Source: Actinomycetota bacterium (lineage in GTDB: Bacteria; Actinomycetota; Coriobacteriia; Anaerosomatales; UBA912). From it: a stretch of DNA of 37,514 nt. Below the pieces are notes generated by a model, which was not told where the DNA came from, did not search any database, and was given only the letters and a program-made list of their open reading frames with translations. The stretch's first letter is position 1, and the number at the start of each line of letters is the position of its first letter. Positions 25,522-33,360 of the stretch are shown piece by piece. The position numbers were made by a program, and so were the translations under genes. The stretch covers positions 1-37,514 of the forward strand of contig JAGXSC010000034.1 in the NCBI GenBank assembly GCA_018334075.1, in the 5' to 3' direction.

Positions 25522-26930
25522 AGCGTGGGCACTTCATAGTTCTCTCGCTGCTGCTTGATGCATTGCTCATCAACGTCGGAATCGTCGCCTCGTTCTTCTT
25601 GAGGTTCGGTGGCACGCTGCCTGCGTTCAACTTCGAGCCATTTATCGTGCTGGCACCCTTCATTACGCTGTTGTACCTGGGGTGCGGATATATATACGGA
25701 CTCTATGAGCCCGAGCGGACAGAGTATCCCTGGGCGGTTGTGCGCGCTGTCTTTGCGGCCGCGACGCTCGGGACTGCCCTTACGGCAGCACTTCTCTTCT
25801 TTGCCGGCCCCGAGTTCTTCTCTTTTTCGCGTCTTGTGATCCTGATCAGTTGGCTGGTGATCGGGATCCTGCTCATCGGGTGGCGAATTCTCTTCCTTCA
25901 GGTGAGCACGATAACGTGGCCGCAGCAGCGGATAGTTATCGTTGGTACCGGTGACTTGGCGCTAGAGCTAGCTTCCGAGCTGGAGGAAAGGGGTCGGTGG
26001 GGCTATCAGGTTGTGGGGCTGCTGGAGACAAGCGCAAATGGTGCTTCGGCACCAGTGCATGCGCAAAGTGCGAACACAGGCTCCTCGGCAGGAGCGCCTG
26101 TCGGCAAAGAGTTTGCGGTGCTGGGCCGCCTTGATGAAATCGCTGAGATCGTGCAGAGGGAAAGCGTGGATCGCGTGATCGTGGTTTCACCCGTGGCCCT
26201 GCGCGATCTTATTGAAAGACTAGCCCTTGCTGATGAAATTAATGTGCGCGTGGATGTGGTGCCGGAGCTCTACGAGATATTCATAGGCACCGTTGACGGC
26301 CTCGTGGCAGATATCCCGTTGATGGAGATCACCCGAAGCTCACCGCCGAGGTGGGTTTTGTTTGTCAAGCGAGCTGTCGATGTTATCGGCGCCTTGCTCT
26401 TGCTGCTAGTGCTCCTTCCGCTGCTGGCGATCACGGCCCTGGCGATCCTTGTTACGATGGGTTGGCCGATATTGTATTCGCAGAGGCGTACGGGCAAGGA
26501 TATGCGGGAGTTTCGCCTATACAAGTTTCGCACGATGGTTCGGGAGGCCGAGAGTACCACCGGGCCGGTGCTCGCGGCCGAGTGCGATGCCCGGGTAACA
26601 CCCCTGGGCAGGATCTTGCGCACCTACCGGATCGACGAACTGCCGCAGCTTATCAATATTTTGCTTGGGCATATGAGCTTTGTGGGCCCTCGGCCGGAGC
26701 GCCCGTTCTTTGTAAGGAGGTATGTCGAAGAGATACCTGGTTATCGCGAGCGCTTCAAGGTCGCGCCAGGAGTTACAGGATTAGCGCAGGTAAGCGGTGG
26801 ATATGCGACAACCACCGAACGCAAGCTAAAATACGATCTCATTTACATGTATCATCATGATTTGTCGATGGACATCCAGATTTTAGTTGAAACCGTGCGC
26901 GTGATCTTGACCGGTCGCGGCGCAAGATAG
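25518..26930 (+). CDS. Polyprenyl-phosphate hexose-1-phosphate transferase (WbaP/CpsE type)
   Basis: A 470-residue membrane enzyme of the exopolysaccharide polyprenyl glycosylphosphotransferase family. Four or so N-terminal helices (about 1-125) are followed by a CoA-binding-like Rossmann domain starting IVIVGTGDLALELASELEER. The catalytic bacterial sugar transferase domain begins near 283 with KRAVDVIGALLLL. Signature blocks there include YKFRTMV, RTYRIDELPQLINILLGHMS, VGPRPERP and PGVTGLAQVSG; the acidic pair in RIDELPQ is catalytic in the family. It transfers sugar-1-phosphate from an NDP-sugar to undecaprenyl phosphate, the committed step of repeat-unit assembly. GTG 25518 overlaps the GT4 stop (GTGA). 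A low-complexity insert (about 171-195) between the domains is unusual but probably harmless. Confidence 0.93.
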   Translation: MKRGHFIVLSLLLDALLINVGIVASFFLRFGGTLPAFNFEPFIVLAPFITLLYLGCGYIYGLYEPERTEYPWAVVRAVFAAATLGTALTAALLFFAGPEFFSFSRLVILISWLVIGILLIGWRILFLQVSTITWPQQRIVIVGTGDLALELASELEERGRWGYQVVGLLETSANGASAPVHAQSANTGSSAGAPVGKEFAVLGRLDEIAEIVQRESVDRVIVVSPVALRDLIERLALADEINVRVDVVPELYEIFIGTVDGLVADIPLMEITRSSPPRWVLFVKRAVDVIGALLLLLVLLPLLAITALAILVTMGWPILYSQRRTGKDMREFRLYKFRTMVREAESTTGPVLAAECDARVTPLGRILRTYRIDELPQLINILLGHMSFVGPRPERPFFVRRYVEEIPGYRERFKVAPGVTGLAQVSGGYATTTERKLKYDLIYMYHHDLSMDIQILVETVRVILTGRGAR

Positions 26931-26942
26931 GAGCTAGCAGAA

Positions 26943-29138
26943 GTGGGAAAGCGCAGGAAAAACGTAGCAGGCGTGGAACCGAAAACCGCCCGCGGCAAAT
27001 CCCAAGGAGTGTCAAGTAATCAACCAGACGCAAGTCTCATGTTGAGCGCGTCGACGCTGGGTGGCATGACCACACCACAAAAGGTTGCCTGGTACGCCCT
27101 GCTGGCACTTGTCTTTTGTGTACCGCTCGCGACAAGCAACTGGACTTGGCTAGGGATTAGCATACCGTTTACTTTCGATCAGTTTGACCTCGTCAAGGTG
27201 TTTGTCATGCGGGCATGTTTGCTTGTTGGATTAGCCGCATGGGCTTGGCACATACTTTTTTATGGAGGAAAAATCCGCAGAACCAAGGCGGATTATCTGA
27301 TTCTCGTGTTCCTAGGGTGGGTGTTTTTGACAACATTGACCTCGATCCATCCAGAGACGGCATTTTTCGGGAAGTACCGCCGCTATGAGGGGCTAATGTC
27401 GTTTATCACGTACGGCGGTGTGTTTTTCCTGGCCACGCAGCTGCTCGATAGGACAGCAAGGATAAGGGCGCTTGCCAAGACATTCTTCTTCTCGGCGGTA
27501 GGCGTCAACGGCTACGGGGTTCTGCAAAGCCTGGGGATGGACCCGAATAGGTGGGGACAGCTTCCTTTCGAGGCAAACCGTGCGTTCTCGACGTTTGGCA
27601 ACCCCGATCTTCTCGGCGGATTTATCGTGTTTTCGCTGGCGGTTTCACTGGGACTTGCGCTTAGTGAGAATCGTCCGGGCTGGAGAGCGGTATGGTGGGC
27701 CGGTTTTCTGATCGCGGTTTGGTGCTGGATAGCCGCTTTCACTAGAGGTGCGTGGATCGGCGGCTCTGTTGCGCTGTTGATAATAATTGCAGTTGCGATC
27801 ACCCAGAAGGTCAAACTCAAGCGCACCGACGGTATATTTGCTGGAGCTATTGGTATATTGGTCGCGGCACTTGTCTCGCTGAGCCTGCGTTCAGAAAATC
27901 CCGTGATGAACGTATGGCTGAGGCTCAAGTCCATATTCGAGTTTGACGCCGGAAGCGCCGAGACTCGGTTCCAAATATGGCAAGCTGCGCTAACAGCCAT
28001 ACAGGAACGGCCGATTTTAGGGTATGGAGCTGATACATTTCGTCTCCACTTCCCGAGATATAAGCCGCTTGAGTATGTCGCGGATGCCGGCTACCTATCG
28101 GTTGCTGATAACGCTCATAACTATCCCCTGCAGATGGCTTCGGCTCTTGGGATTCCAGGGTTTTTGTTGCTCTACGGGCTCTTTATTTTTGTCGCGATCG
28201 CTACGGCCTCGTTCATATTCAAACGCACCAGCGGCTCCGTTGGAGACAAGCTTATCTTGGCGGGCATGTGGGCGGGGTGTGCTGGCTATCTGACTCACAT
28301 GAACTTTGGATTGGCGGTAACTGGCACCGCAGTTTTCATGTGGGTGTTTATGGCGGCACTGATGGCGCCAACCGCTCGCTTTGTCGAGGTAAAACCTCAG
28401 TCGGGGGCGCTGGTGGGCGCAGTTGCCGCAACGGTTCTGGCAGCGGCGCTTTTAATCTTCAACTTCACTCATGTGATTGCCGATAATTATCACCTCAGGG
28501 CCAGTGTGATGTCTCAGGGTTTTGATAGAGTGCGTTACGCTGAGGCAGCGGTAAGACTCAACCCCTTCAACGACCAATACCGCACCGAGCTTGCAATGGC
28601 GCATCTCGATATCTTTGTCACCTATTTGCCTGCACTACAGGCAGGGGACGATAGCCCCGAGGCGCTTGCCGTTCGTGCGCAGGCAGAGCAGCAGTTCCGT
28701 ACCACCGAACGAGCCATGCTCGATGCGATAGAGTTCTCACCTTGGGAGTTTGATAACTACGTATTTCTTACAAACCTGTATGTGGCTGGCGGCGAGTTTC
28801 TTGATCGCAGACACTTTGAAAGCGCTATATATTGGGGCAGAAAGGGAGTCGATGAAAGACACTTCATCTATGGCCCCGCACTACGGCTTCAGTTGGCCAG
28901 AGCACTCTATGCAACAGGTGACGTGCAGGCCGCTTACGATGAGATAAGTTTTGCGGCTTCGATGGACCCCAACTTCTCGCAAGCCCACTTCTTCCATGCA
29001 GTCATCGCGGAAAGCAGAGGTGATCTTGTGTCGGCGCGTAAGGCTTTGACTCAGGTCCTGCTTGTTCAGCCTGATTTTCCGACAGCCGCTGATTTCCTGG
29101 CCAGAGTCGAGTCAGCTGCAGCCGCAACTTCAAATTGA
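26943..29138 (+). CDS. O-antigen ligase/polymerase family protein with C-terminal TPR region
   Basis: A 731-residue protein. After about 35 hydrophilic residues come about 12 membrane helices, with the Wzy/O-antigen ligase features FGNPDLLGGFIVFSLAVSLG, then CWIAAFTRGAWIGGSVALL, and the late loop SVADNAHNYPLQMASALGIP. The outer loop contains RFQIWQAALTAIQERPILGY, typical of the family. From about 520 a soluble tail has TPR-like helices (VRLNPFNDQYRTELAMAHL, AASMDPNFSQAHFFHAVIAE). GTG 26943 has AGGAG upstream. The enzyme joins or polymerises undecaprenyl-linked glycan on the outer face. Without evidence of lipid A, the acceptor may be a wall polymer or a protein rather than LPS. The rex gene follows after 27 bases on the same strand. 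Confidence 0.88.
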   Translation: MGKRRKNVAGVEPKTARGKSQGVSSNQPDASLMLSASTLGGMTTPQKVAWYALLALVFCVPLATSNWTWLGISIPFTFDQFDLVKVFVMRACLLVGLAAWAWHILFYGGKIRRTKADYLILVFLGWVFLTTLTSIHPETAFFGKYRRYEGLMSFITYGGVFFLATQLLDRTARIRALAKTFFFSAVGVNGYGVLQSLGMDPNRWGQLPFEANRAFSTFGNPDLLGGFIVFSLAVSLGLALSENRPGWRAVWWAGFLIAVWCWIAAFTRGAWIGGSVALLIIIAVAITQKVKLKRTDGIFAGAIGILVAALVSLSLRSENPVMNVWLRLKSIFEFDAGSAETRFQIWQAALTAIQERPILGYGADTFRLHFPRYKPLEYVADAGYLSVADNAHNYPLQMASALGIPGFLLLYGLFIFVAIATASFIFKRTSGSVGDKLILAGMWAGCAGYLTHMNFGLAVTGTAVFMWVFMAALMAPTARFVEVKPQSGALVGAVAATVLAAALLIFNFTHVIADNYHLRASVMSQGFDRVRYAEAAVRLNPFNDQYRTELAMAHLDIFVTYLPALQAGDDSPEALAVRAQAEQQFRTTERAMLDAIEFSPWEFDNYVFLTNLYVAGGEFLDRRHFESAIYWGRKGVDERHFIYGPALRLQLARALYATGDVQAAYDEISFAASMDPNFSQAHFFHAVIAESRGDLVSARKALTQVLLVQPDFPTAADFLARVESAAAATSN

Positions 29139-29165
29139 GAGAGTTATCTGAAACGGAGAGATAGA

Positions 29166-29807
29166 ATGTCACCACAGCAACCCAGCATCCCTCCGGCAAC
29201 AGTTCAGAGGCTCCCTTTGTACTTGCGCTGCCTTGTGCAGCTCCAATCACAGCGGTTGGATATCGCCAACTCCGTCAAGATAGCCGAAGTGGCGGGCACG
29301 AACGCTGCGCAGGTTCGCAAGGATCTGTCGTATCTCGGCGAATTTGGTATCCGCGGACTTGGGTACGAGGTGAATGGGCTTATCGCCCATCTCACACGAT
29401 GGCTTGGACTTCAGGCTACTCGAAATGTGGTGATTATCGGCCATGGGCGGCTCGGTGCCGCGCTGCAAGGCTACGGCGGTTTGCAGGACCGAGGCTTTTT
29501 GGTCCGCGCGATTCTGGATATAGACCCCGAAAAGATCGGGACAGCCTTGCCCGGGGGGTTACAGGTGGAGCCGTTAGAAAGACTTGCGGATATCGCCAGG
29601 GAGCGCGAGATCGAGATTGCGATCTTGACAGTACCGGTCAACCAAGCCGAAAGAGTGGCTCGTGATGTTGTTGCCGCGGGAATCAGGGCGATTCTCAACT
29701 TTGCGCCGGTGCGGCTTGACCTTCCCGAGGGTGTACGTGTGCGTCAGGCCGATGTGGCAGCAGAGTTGCAGATTCTCTCTTACCATTTACGTGAGGAGTC
29801 TTTGTAG
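29166..29807 (+). CDS. rex: Redox-sensing transcriptional repressor Rex
   Basis: A 213-residue Rex. The N-terminal winged helix starts IPPATVQRLPLYLRCLVQL and includes the recognition region TNAAQVRKDLSYLGEFGIRG. The Rossmann domain begins NVVIIGHGRLGAAL (glycine loop about 92-97) with the acidic strand end in AILDIDPEKIG. The C-terminus has VPVNQAERVARDVVAAGI and ILNFAPVRLDLPEGVRV, typical of Rex. It binds NADH or NAD+ and represses anaerobic/fermentative or respiratory genes when NADH is low. ATG 29166 has GGAGAG upstream. Unusually it lies inside an apparent operon, 27 bases after the O-antigen ligase gene, with its stop overlapping the TPR gene start (TAGTG). I see no Rex-like operator directly before it; a candidate lies at 35629. 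Confidence 0.95.
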   Translation: MSPQQPSIPPATVQRLPLYLRCLVQLQSQRLDIANSVKIAEVAGTNAAQVRKDLSYLGEFGIRGLGYEVNGLIAHLTRWLGLQATRNVVIIGHGRLGAALQGYGGLQDRGFLVRAILDIDPEKIGTALPGGLQVEPLERLADIAREREIEIAILTVPVNQAERVARDVVAAGIRAILNFAPVRLDLPEGVRVRQADVAAELQILSYHLREESL

Positions 29808-30463
29808 TGACTGGTTTCGGTTATGACTTGAAGGATGGAAGCCGAGTTCCGGCCTGGTTGGCGGTAACCGTTGTTGTGCTGCTGCTCGGAGTCGTGGGGT
29901 CCGCGGGTTATATCATCAACGACCTTCTTTCTCCGTCCTCGCAACCCACCGCAATAGATAAGGAGATTGCTAGCAATAAAGAGGCGGTCGAACGCAATCC
30001 GGATGACATAGAGTCACTTCTTGCTTTGGGGCACGCTTATCAGAGAGCAGGTCGTTTTCGGGAAGCACTCCGACTTTACGATCAGGTATTGAATTTGCGG
30101 CCCCAGGATACTGCCGCCCTTTACAACAGGGGAATTGTTCTGCTGGAGCAGGGTAGATACAGCCAGGCGGAGGTCGCATTATGGGATGTCCTCGAGCGAG
30201 ATCGTGAGCATGCACTGGCGGCAAAGGCGCTAGGGGAGCTCTACGCCGAGCAAGGCAAGTACCGATCGCTGATTTATACCTTAAGGCCGGTTGTAGAGGA
30301 GAATGAAGCCTCTGCAGATCTGCAGTATCTGATGGGCCTGGCCTATGAGAATCTTGGCGAAGGAGATCTCGCGGAGGAGCGCTACCGGTTGGCCCTAAAA
30401 TATTTTCCAGATATGCCTGAGGCTAGAGAAGCACTGGACCGGCTGGGCGTAGTGATCGAGTGA
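29807..30463 (+). CDS. Membrane-anchored TPR protein, cassette B
   Basis: A 218-residue protein with one N-terminal membrane helix (WLAVTVVVLLLGVVGSAGYI) and at least four TPR units, including NPDDIESLLALGHAYQRAGR, AALYNRGIVLLEQGRYSQAE and ADLQYLMGLAYENLGEGDLA. GTG 29807 overlaps the rex stop by one base, with GAGGAG nine bases ahead; the NHL gene start overlaps its stop by four. It is a paralogue of 15379-16104 with the same order of anchor, helical linker and TPRs and the same closing pattern (AEERYRLALKYFPDMPEARE). The TPR face should lie outside the membrane. A role in assembling or holding the cytochromes is inferred from the repeated gene order. Confidence 0.9.
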   Translation: MTGFGYDLKDGSRVPAWLAVTVVVLLLGVVGSAGYIINDLLSPSSQPTAIDKEIASNKEAVERNPDDIESLLALGHAYQRAGRFREALRLYDQVLNLRPQDTAALYNRGIVLLEQGRYSQAEVALWDVLERDREHALAAKALGELYAEQGKYRSLIYTLRPVVEENEASADLQYLMGLAYENLGEGDLAEERYRLALKYFPDMPEAREALDRLGVVIE

Positions 30464-31527
30464 AGGGTCCTGGTGAGCCGAGCGGTTCTCGGCAGGTCTT
30501 CTCCATACTTGCCCTGGTGTTGGCTTTGGTGTTGATGGCACTGGTTGCCTATATCGTTTTGGCGATGAATGCAGATGAAGTTGATCTGGCGCCCGTTCCT
30601 CAAAAAGGAATCGTTCCGGTGCTGACCATCGATGGTCCAGGGACAGGCGATAACCCCGAGTTCTCTAAACCCCAAGGGGTGGCGTTCGCTCCCGACGGCA
30701 CTATCTATGTCGCGGACACCGGTAACAACAGGGTTTGCGTTTTTGACGAAAACGGAAGGTTCCTCTTTGAGTTCGGCGGTTTTGGTGTGGCCAAACCGGC
30801 TCCGGGTGTGATGGCGACCTGGGAGCCTGGCTTGATGAACATGCCGACAGGCATAGATGTTGCCGAGAACGGCGAAGTTTACGTTGCTGATTTCAAGAAC
30901 GACCAGATCCAGGTATTCGACTCGAAGGGCAAATTTTTGCGACGCTTCCCTGACCCGCTTGTGCGTGTGGGAAGGGGCGGATCCGGATATGGAGGTACCG
31001 GCATAGCGGTTACCGGCGTCGAAGTGATGGGCGGACTGGTCTACGCGACAGACGCTTACCAGGTCGTTGTGTTCACGACAGAAGGTGAGTTCGTGCGTCA
31101 ATTCGGCCGACCCGGAACCGGATTGGGTGAGTTGGATCGCCCCAACGGACTAGGGGTAACCAGAGACGGCATGATAGTTGTTGCGGACTCTAACAACAAT
31201 CGCGTTCAGGCACTTGCAAGCGATGGAGGGCCGCAATGGGTCACAGGCGAACCCATCGTCGAGCTGGATGAGCGCGTTGATAATGAGTTCGGATTACCAA
31301 GAGACGTGGCGATTACCGACGACGGTTCTATTCTGGTGGTAGACACGTTTGAGTTTGAGATAGTCGAGCTTGATCGCACAGGCAATGTGATAAACAGGCT
31401 CGGCGAGCGCGGTGTCAACCCCGGGCAGTTTAATTTTCCTGACGCAATAGATGCGCTCGGTGAGAGAGTTCTGATTGCCGACAGAGGCAACAACAGGGTG
31501 CAGGTAGTGGAAATCGCAGGCAGATAG
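30460..31527 (+). CDS. Membrane-anchored NHL-repeat beta-propeller, cassette B
   Basis: A 355-residue protein with an N-terminal membrane helix (VFSILALVLALVLMALVAYI) and about six NHL repeats, for example VAFAPDGTIYVADTGNNRVC, IDVAENGEVYVADFKNDQIQ and VTRDGMIVVADSNNNRVQ, ending VLIADRGNNRVQVVEIAGR. Six repeats suit one complete propeller outside the membrane. Unlike its paralogue at 16104 it lacks a C-terminal helix. GTG 30460 overlaps the TPR stop (GTGA), so TPR and NHL are made together as in cassette A. A 91-base gap with a possible promoter leads to the heptahaem cytochrome. No catalytic residues are evident; protein binding is the known use of the fold. Confidence 0.92.
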   Translation: MKGPGEPSGSRQVFSILALVLALVLMALVAYIVLAMNADEVDLAPVPQKGIVPVLTIDGPGTGDNPEFSKPQGVAFAPDGTIYVADTGNNRVCVFDENGRFLFEFGGFGVAKPAPGVMATWEPGLMNMPTGIDVAENGEVYVADFKNDQIQVFDSKGKFLRRFPDPLVRVGRGGSGYGGTGIAVTGVEVMGGLVYATDAYQVVVFTTEGEFVRQFGRPGTGLGELDRPNGLGVTRDGMIVVADSNNNRVQALASDGGPQWVTGEPIVELDERVDNEFGLPRDVAITDDGSILVVDTFEFEIVELDRTGNVINRLGERGVNPGQFNFPDAIDALGERVLIADRGNNRVQVVEIAGR

Positions 31528-31535
31528 CTGCGTGG

Positions 31536-31564
31536 TTGCTCATGAAGGTTCATTCAGGTAACAT
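31536..31564 (+). promoter_or_regulatory. Possible promoter of the heptahaem cytochrome gene
   Basis: TTGCTC (31536-31541) and TAACAT (31559-31564) are 17 bases apart, each matching 4 of 6 sigma-70/SigA consensus positions, in the only gap between the NHL gene and the cytochrome. It could give the cytochrome extra transcription beyond operon read-through. Confidence 0.35.
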
Positions 31565-31618
31565 TTGATCAGTGTCATGGAGCTGGTGCAGGGCATCTTC
31601 GTCCGCATTTGTTTGTGA

Positions 31619-32722
31619 TTGGCGGTTCAGTTGACTTTGGGGATCAGAGCGGCAAGACTCACACTACTGTGCGCATTGTCCATGGTGATCTTCTCTACCC
31701 CTGCGCTCGCTTACGACGAGACGATTCCCCCCACAGGCAGGACTTGCTCTGAGTGTCACGGATTGGATGAAACTGAGACGACCGGAACCGTGCAGGCGAT
31801 AAGGCCGAGAAAAGGACCGCACGGGGGATACTCGACCGGAACGCAGAAGTGCCAGACATGCCATACTATACACGGTGCGCCATTTGGCAGCATTATGCTG
31901 CTGTCGGCCGCTACGATTCGCGACACTTGTATGACATGCCATGATGGGACCGGCGGTAGAGGCGTATACGGAACCCTCGTGGCGAGAGGGCTCGAGGTGT
32001 CGTCCGCTCATAGGATAGAGTTTACTAATTCTGTACCCGGTGGCGCCCTTACCGGAGGGGCGGAAACAAAGACCTTTCTTGCCAGTGGCGGCTTGCTTAC
32101 ATGCAGCGATTGTCACAGTCCACATGGAACCGATACAGTCCAACCGTTCACTGGAGACCGTGTTCGCATTTCCACACCCCAGGCTTTTCCCGCAACGCAT
32201 CCCGCGGATGTCGTGAAGACCGACCGGCTTCTCAAGAGACGACCAACCACGGCGACTCAATCCGTTGATGTTTATGGTTCCGAGTGGTGCGGTGCTTGCC
32301 ATGTGGGCAGGATGTCCGGCTCGGCAGGGGTAGTCAATCATCCGGTGTCAACCCAAACTATCGGAGTCCACTACGACAGGATCGTTCGCGTCCGCTCCGC
32401 CAATACCACATCGGTAGAGTGGGGATCCTTGGGCGGCTCGAACCGGGGATATGTGATGCCTACGGCAACCGCCACCCCGCCACGGCAGCCCCCCATTTGT
32501 CAGCAGTGCCATGAGGACGCGCGTTCGGTAGGAAACGACCCGGCCAGGCGCCAGCAGATCTCCACCCTGGGTGGTTTCAATGAGGAGTTTCGGGTTACCG
32601 CCGCCGATGGCGCAGTGGCAACAGACAACCCAAGGTTTCAGGTGTTTCCACACGAATCGGCGACCCCTAGGCTGCTTATCGAAACTGGCAACAGCTTATG
32701 CTTGAACTGCCATGACGCCTGA
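31619..32722 (+). CDS. Secreted heptahaem c-type cytochrome, cassette B
   Basis: A 367-residue exported cytochrome with a signal peptide (LTLLCALSMVIFSTPALA) and seven CX2CH motifs: CSECH, CQTCH, CMTCH, CSDCH, CGACH, CQQCH and CLNCH. Eight further histidines can supply distal ligands. Six motifs align in order with the hexahaem protein at 17387, including PHGGYST before motif 2 and RDTCMTCH against RDSCAYCH; the first, CSECH, is extra. The start is TTG 31619 or TTG 31631; both precede the signal peptide and neither has a strong ribosome site. Long glycine/serine/threonine-rich linkers suggest an extended structure. It should lie outside the membrane and pass electrons between the anchored 15-haem protein and the exterior (inference). 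Confidence 0.92.
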   Translation: MAVQLTLGIRAARLTLLCALSMVIFSTPALAYDETIPPTGRTCSECHGLDETETTGTVQAIRPRKGPHGGYSTGTQKCQTCHTIHGAPFGSIMLLSAATIRDTCMTCHDGTGGRGVYGTLVARGLEVSSAHRIEFTNSVPGGALTGGAETKTFLASGGLLTCSDCHSPHGTDTVQPFTGDRVRISTPQAFPATHPADVVKTDRLLKRRPTTATQSVDVYGSEWCGACHVGRMSGSAGVVNHPVSTQTIGVHYDRIVRVRSANTTSVEWGSLGGSNRGYVMPTATATPPRQPPICQQCHEDARSVGNDPARRQQISTLGGFNEEFRVTAADGAVATDNPRFQVFPHESATPRLLIETGNSLCLNCHDA

Positions 32723-32777
32723 GTCGCCATAGTCAGACCGATGGCTTGATGACCACTAACGAGAAGGATGGTGCCCG

Positions 32778-33356
32778 TTGCTGGCCACAACCCGCAATAT
32801 AATTTTGATACTGCTGATCTCCATGGCGTTTTTGAGCTCCATAGCTCTGCTTGGCTGTGCGGCGACAGGTGGAGACGGAGGGTCCGCTGCCGGGGAGTCG
32901 GCGACTGAAGATGGCGCATCCGAAGAGACTCCTACCGCACAGTTCACGCCACCGGAAAACACCGATCTTTCGACGCCCGAGAAAGCTGTTCGCACATATC
33001 TCGACTGGATATCATACGCTTACAGAACTAAAAATCCGCAGGCGGCTTGGGACTATATGACTTCCTGGGAGTTTGTCCGGGTAGATGCCTATGCACAGAA
33101 GAATCTCGCCGAAGGTCGTGGCATCGACCAGCAGTTGACGGTATTTGATATTACTCAAGTGTCAGGCAGTGAGACGACAAAGAGCGTTGATACGAATGAG
33201 GAATGGGTCTACCGTTATTTTGGCCCGGATGGGGAGTATATCAGCGAGGAGCTGACTGCTACCTTCGCGAACCGGTACACCGTTGTGCGAGACGCGCAGA
33301 GGGGCGTCTGGCTGGTCGACAGGGTTTATGTCACTCCCAAGGGCGAGGTCGAGTAG
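32778..33356 (+). CDS. Lipoprotein with NTF2-like domain
   Basis: A 192-residue protein beginning with a lipoprotein signal peptide: a hydrophobic core, then lipobox ALLGC with the cysteine at about residue 27. An acidic Gly/Ala/Ser-rich linker follows. The C-terminal 130 residues start STPEKAVRTYLDWISYAYRT and end YTVVRDAQRGVWLVDRV, a pattern common in NTF2/SnoaL-like extracytoplasmic domains. No haem motif is present. TTG 32778 with AAGGA nine bases ahead is the only reasonable start. It sits between the heptahaem cytochrome and resB, and resB starts 4 bases after its stop, suggesting a part in cytochrome assembly or in binding the complex at the outer membrane face. That role is inferred from position only. 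Confidence 0.8.
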   Translation: MLATTRNIILILLISMAFLSSIALLGCAATGGDGGSAAGESATEDGASEETPTAQFTPPENTDLSTPEKAVRTYLDWISYAYRTKNPQAAWDYMTSWEFVRVDAYAQKNLAEGRGIDQQLTVFDITQVSGSETTKSVDTNEEWVYRYFGPDGEYISEELTATFANRYTVVRDAQRGVWLVDRVYVTPKGEVE

Positions 33357-33360
33357 AGTC

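Noticed and set aside
30382-31101. A 239-codon minus-strand open frame over the NHL gene
   Set aside because: The NHL repeats on the plus strand are unmistakable, and the antisense product has no similarity I recognise.
31613-31632. Second Rex-like site (TTGTGAT...TTCAGTT) at the heptahaem start
   Set aside because: The half-site spacing is six rather than four, and the right arm matches poorly.
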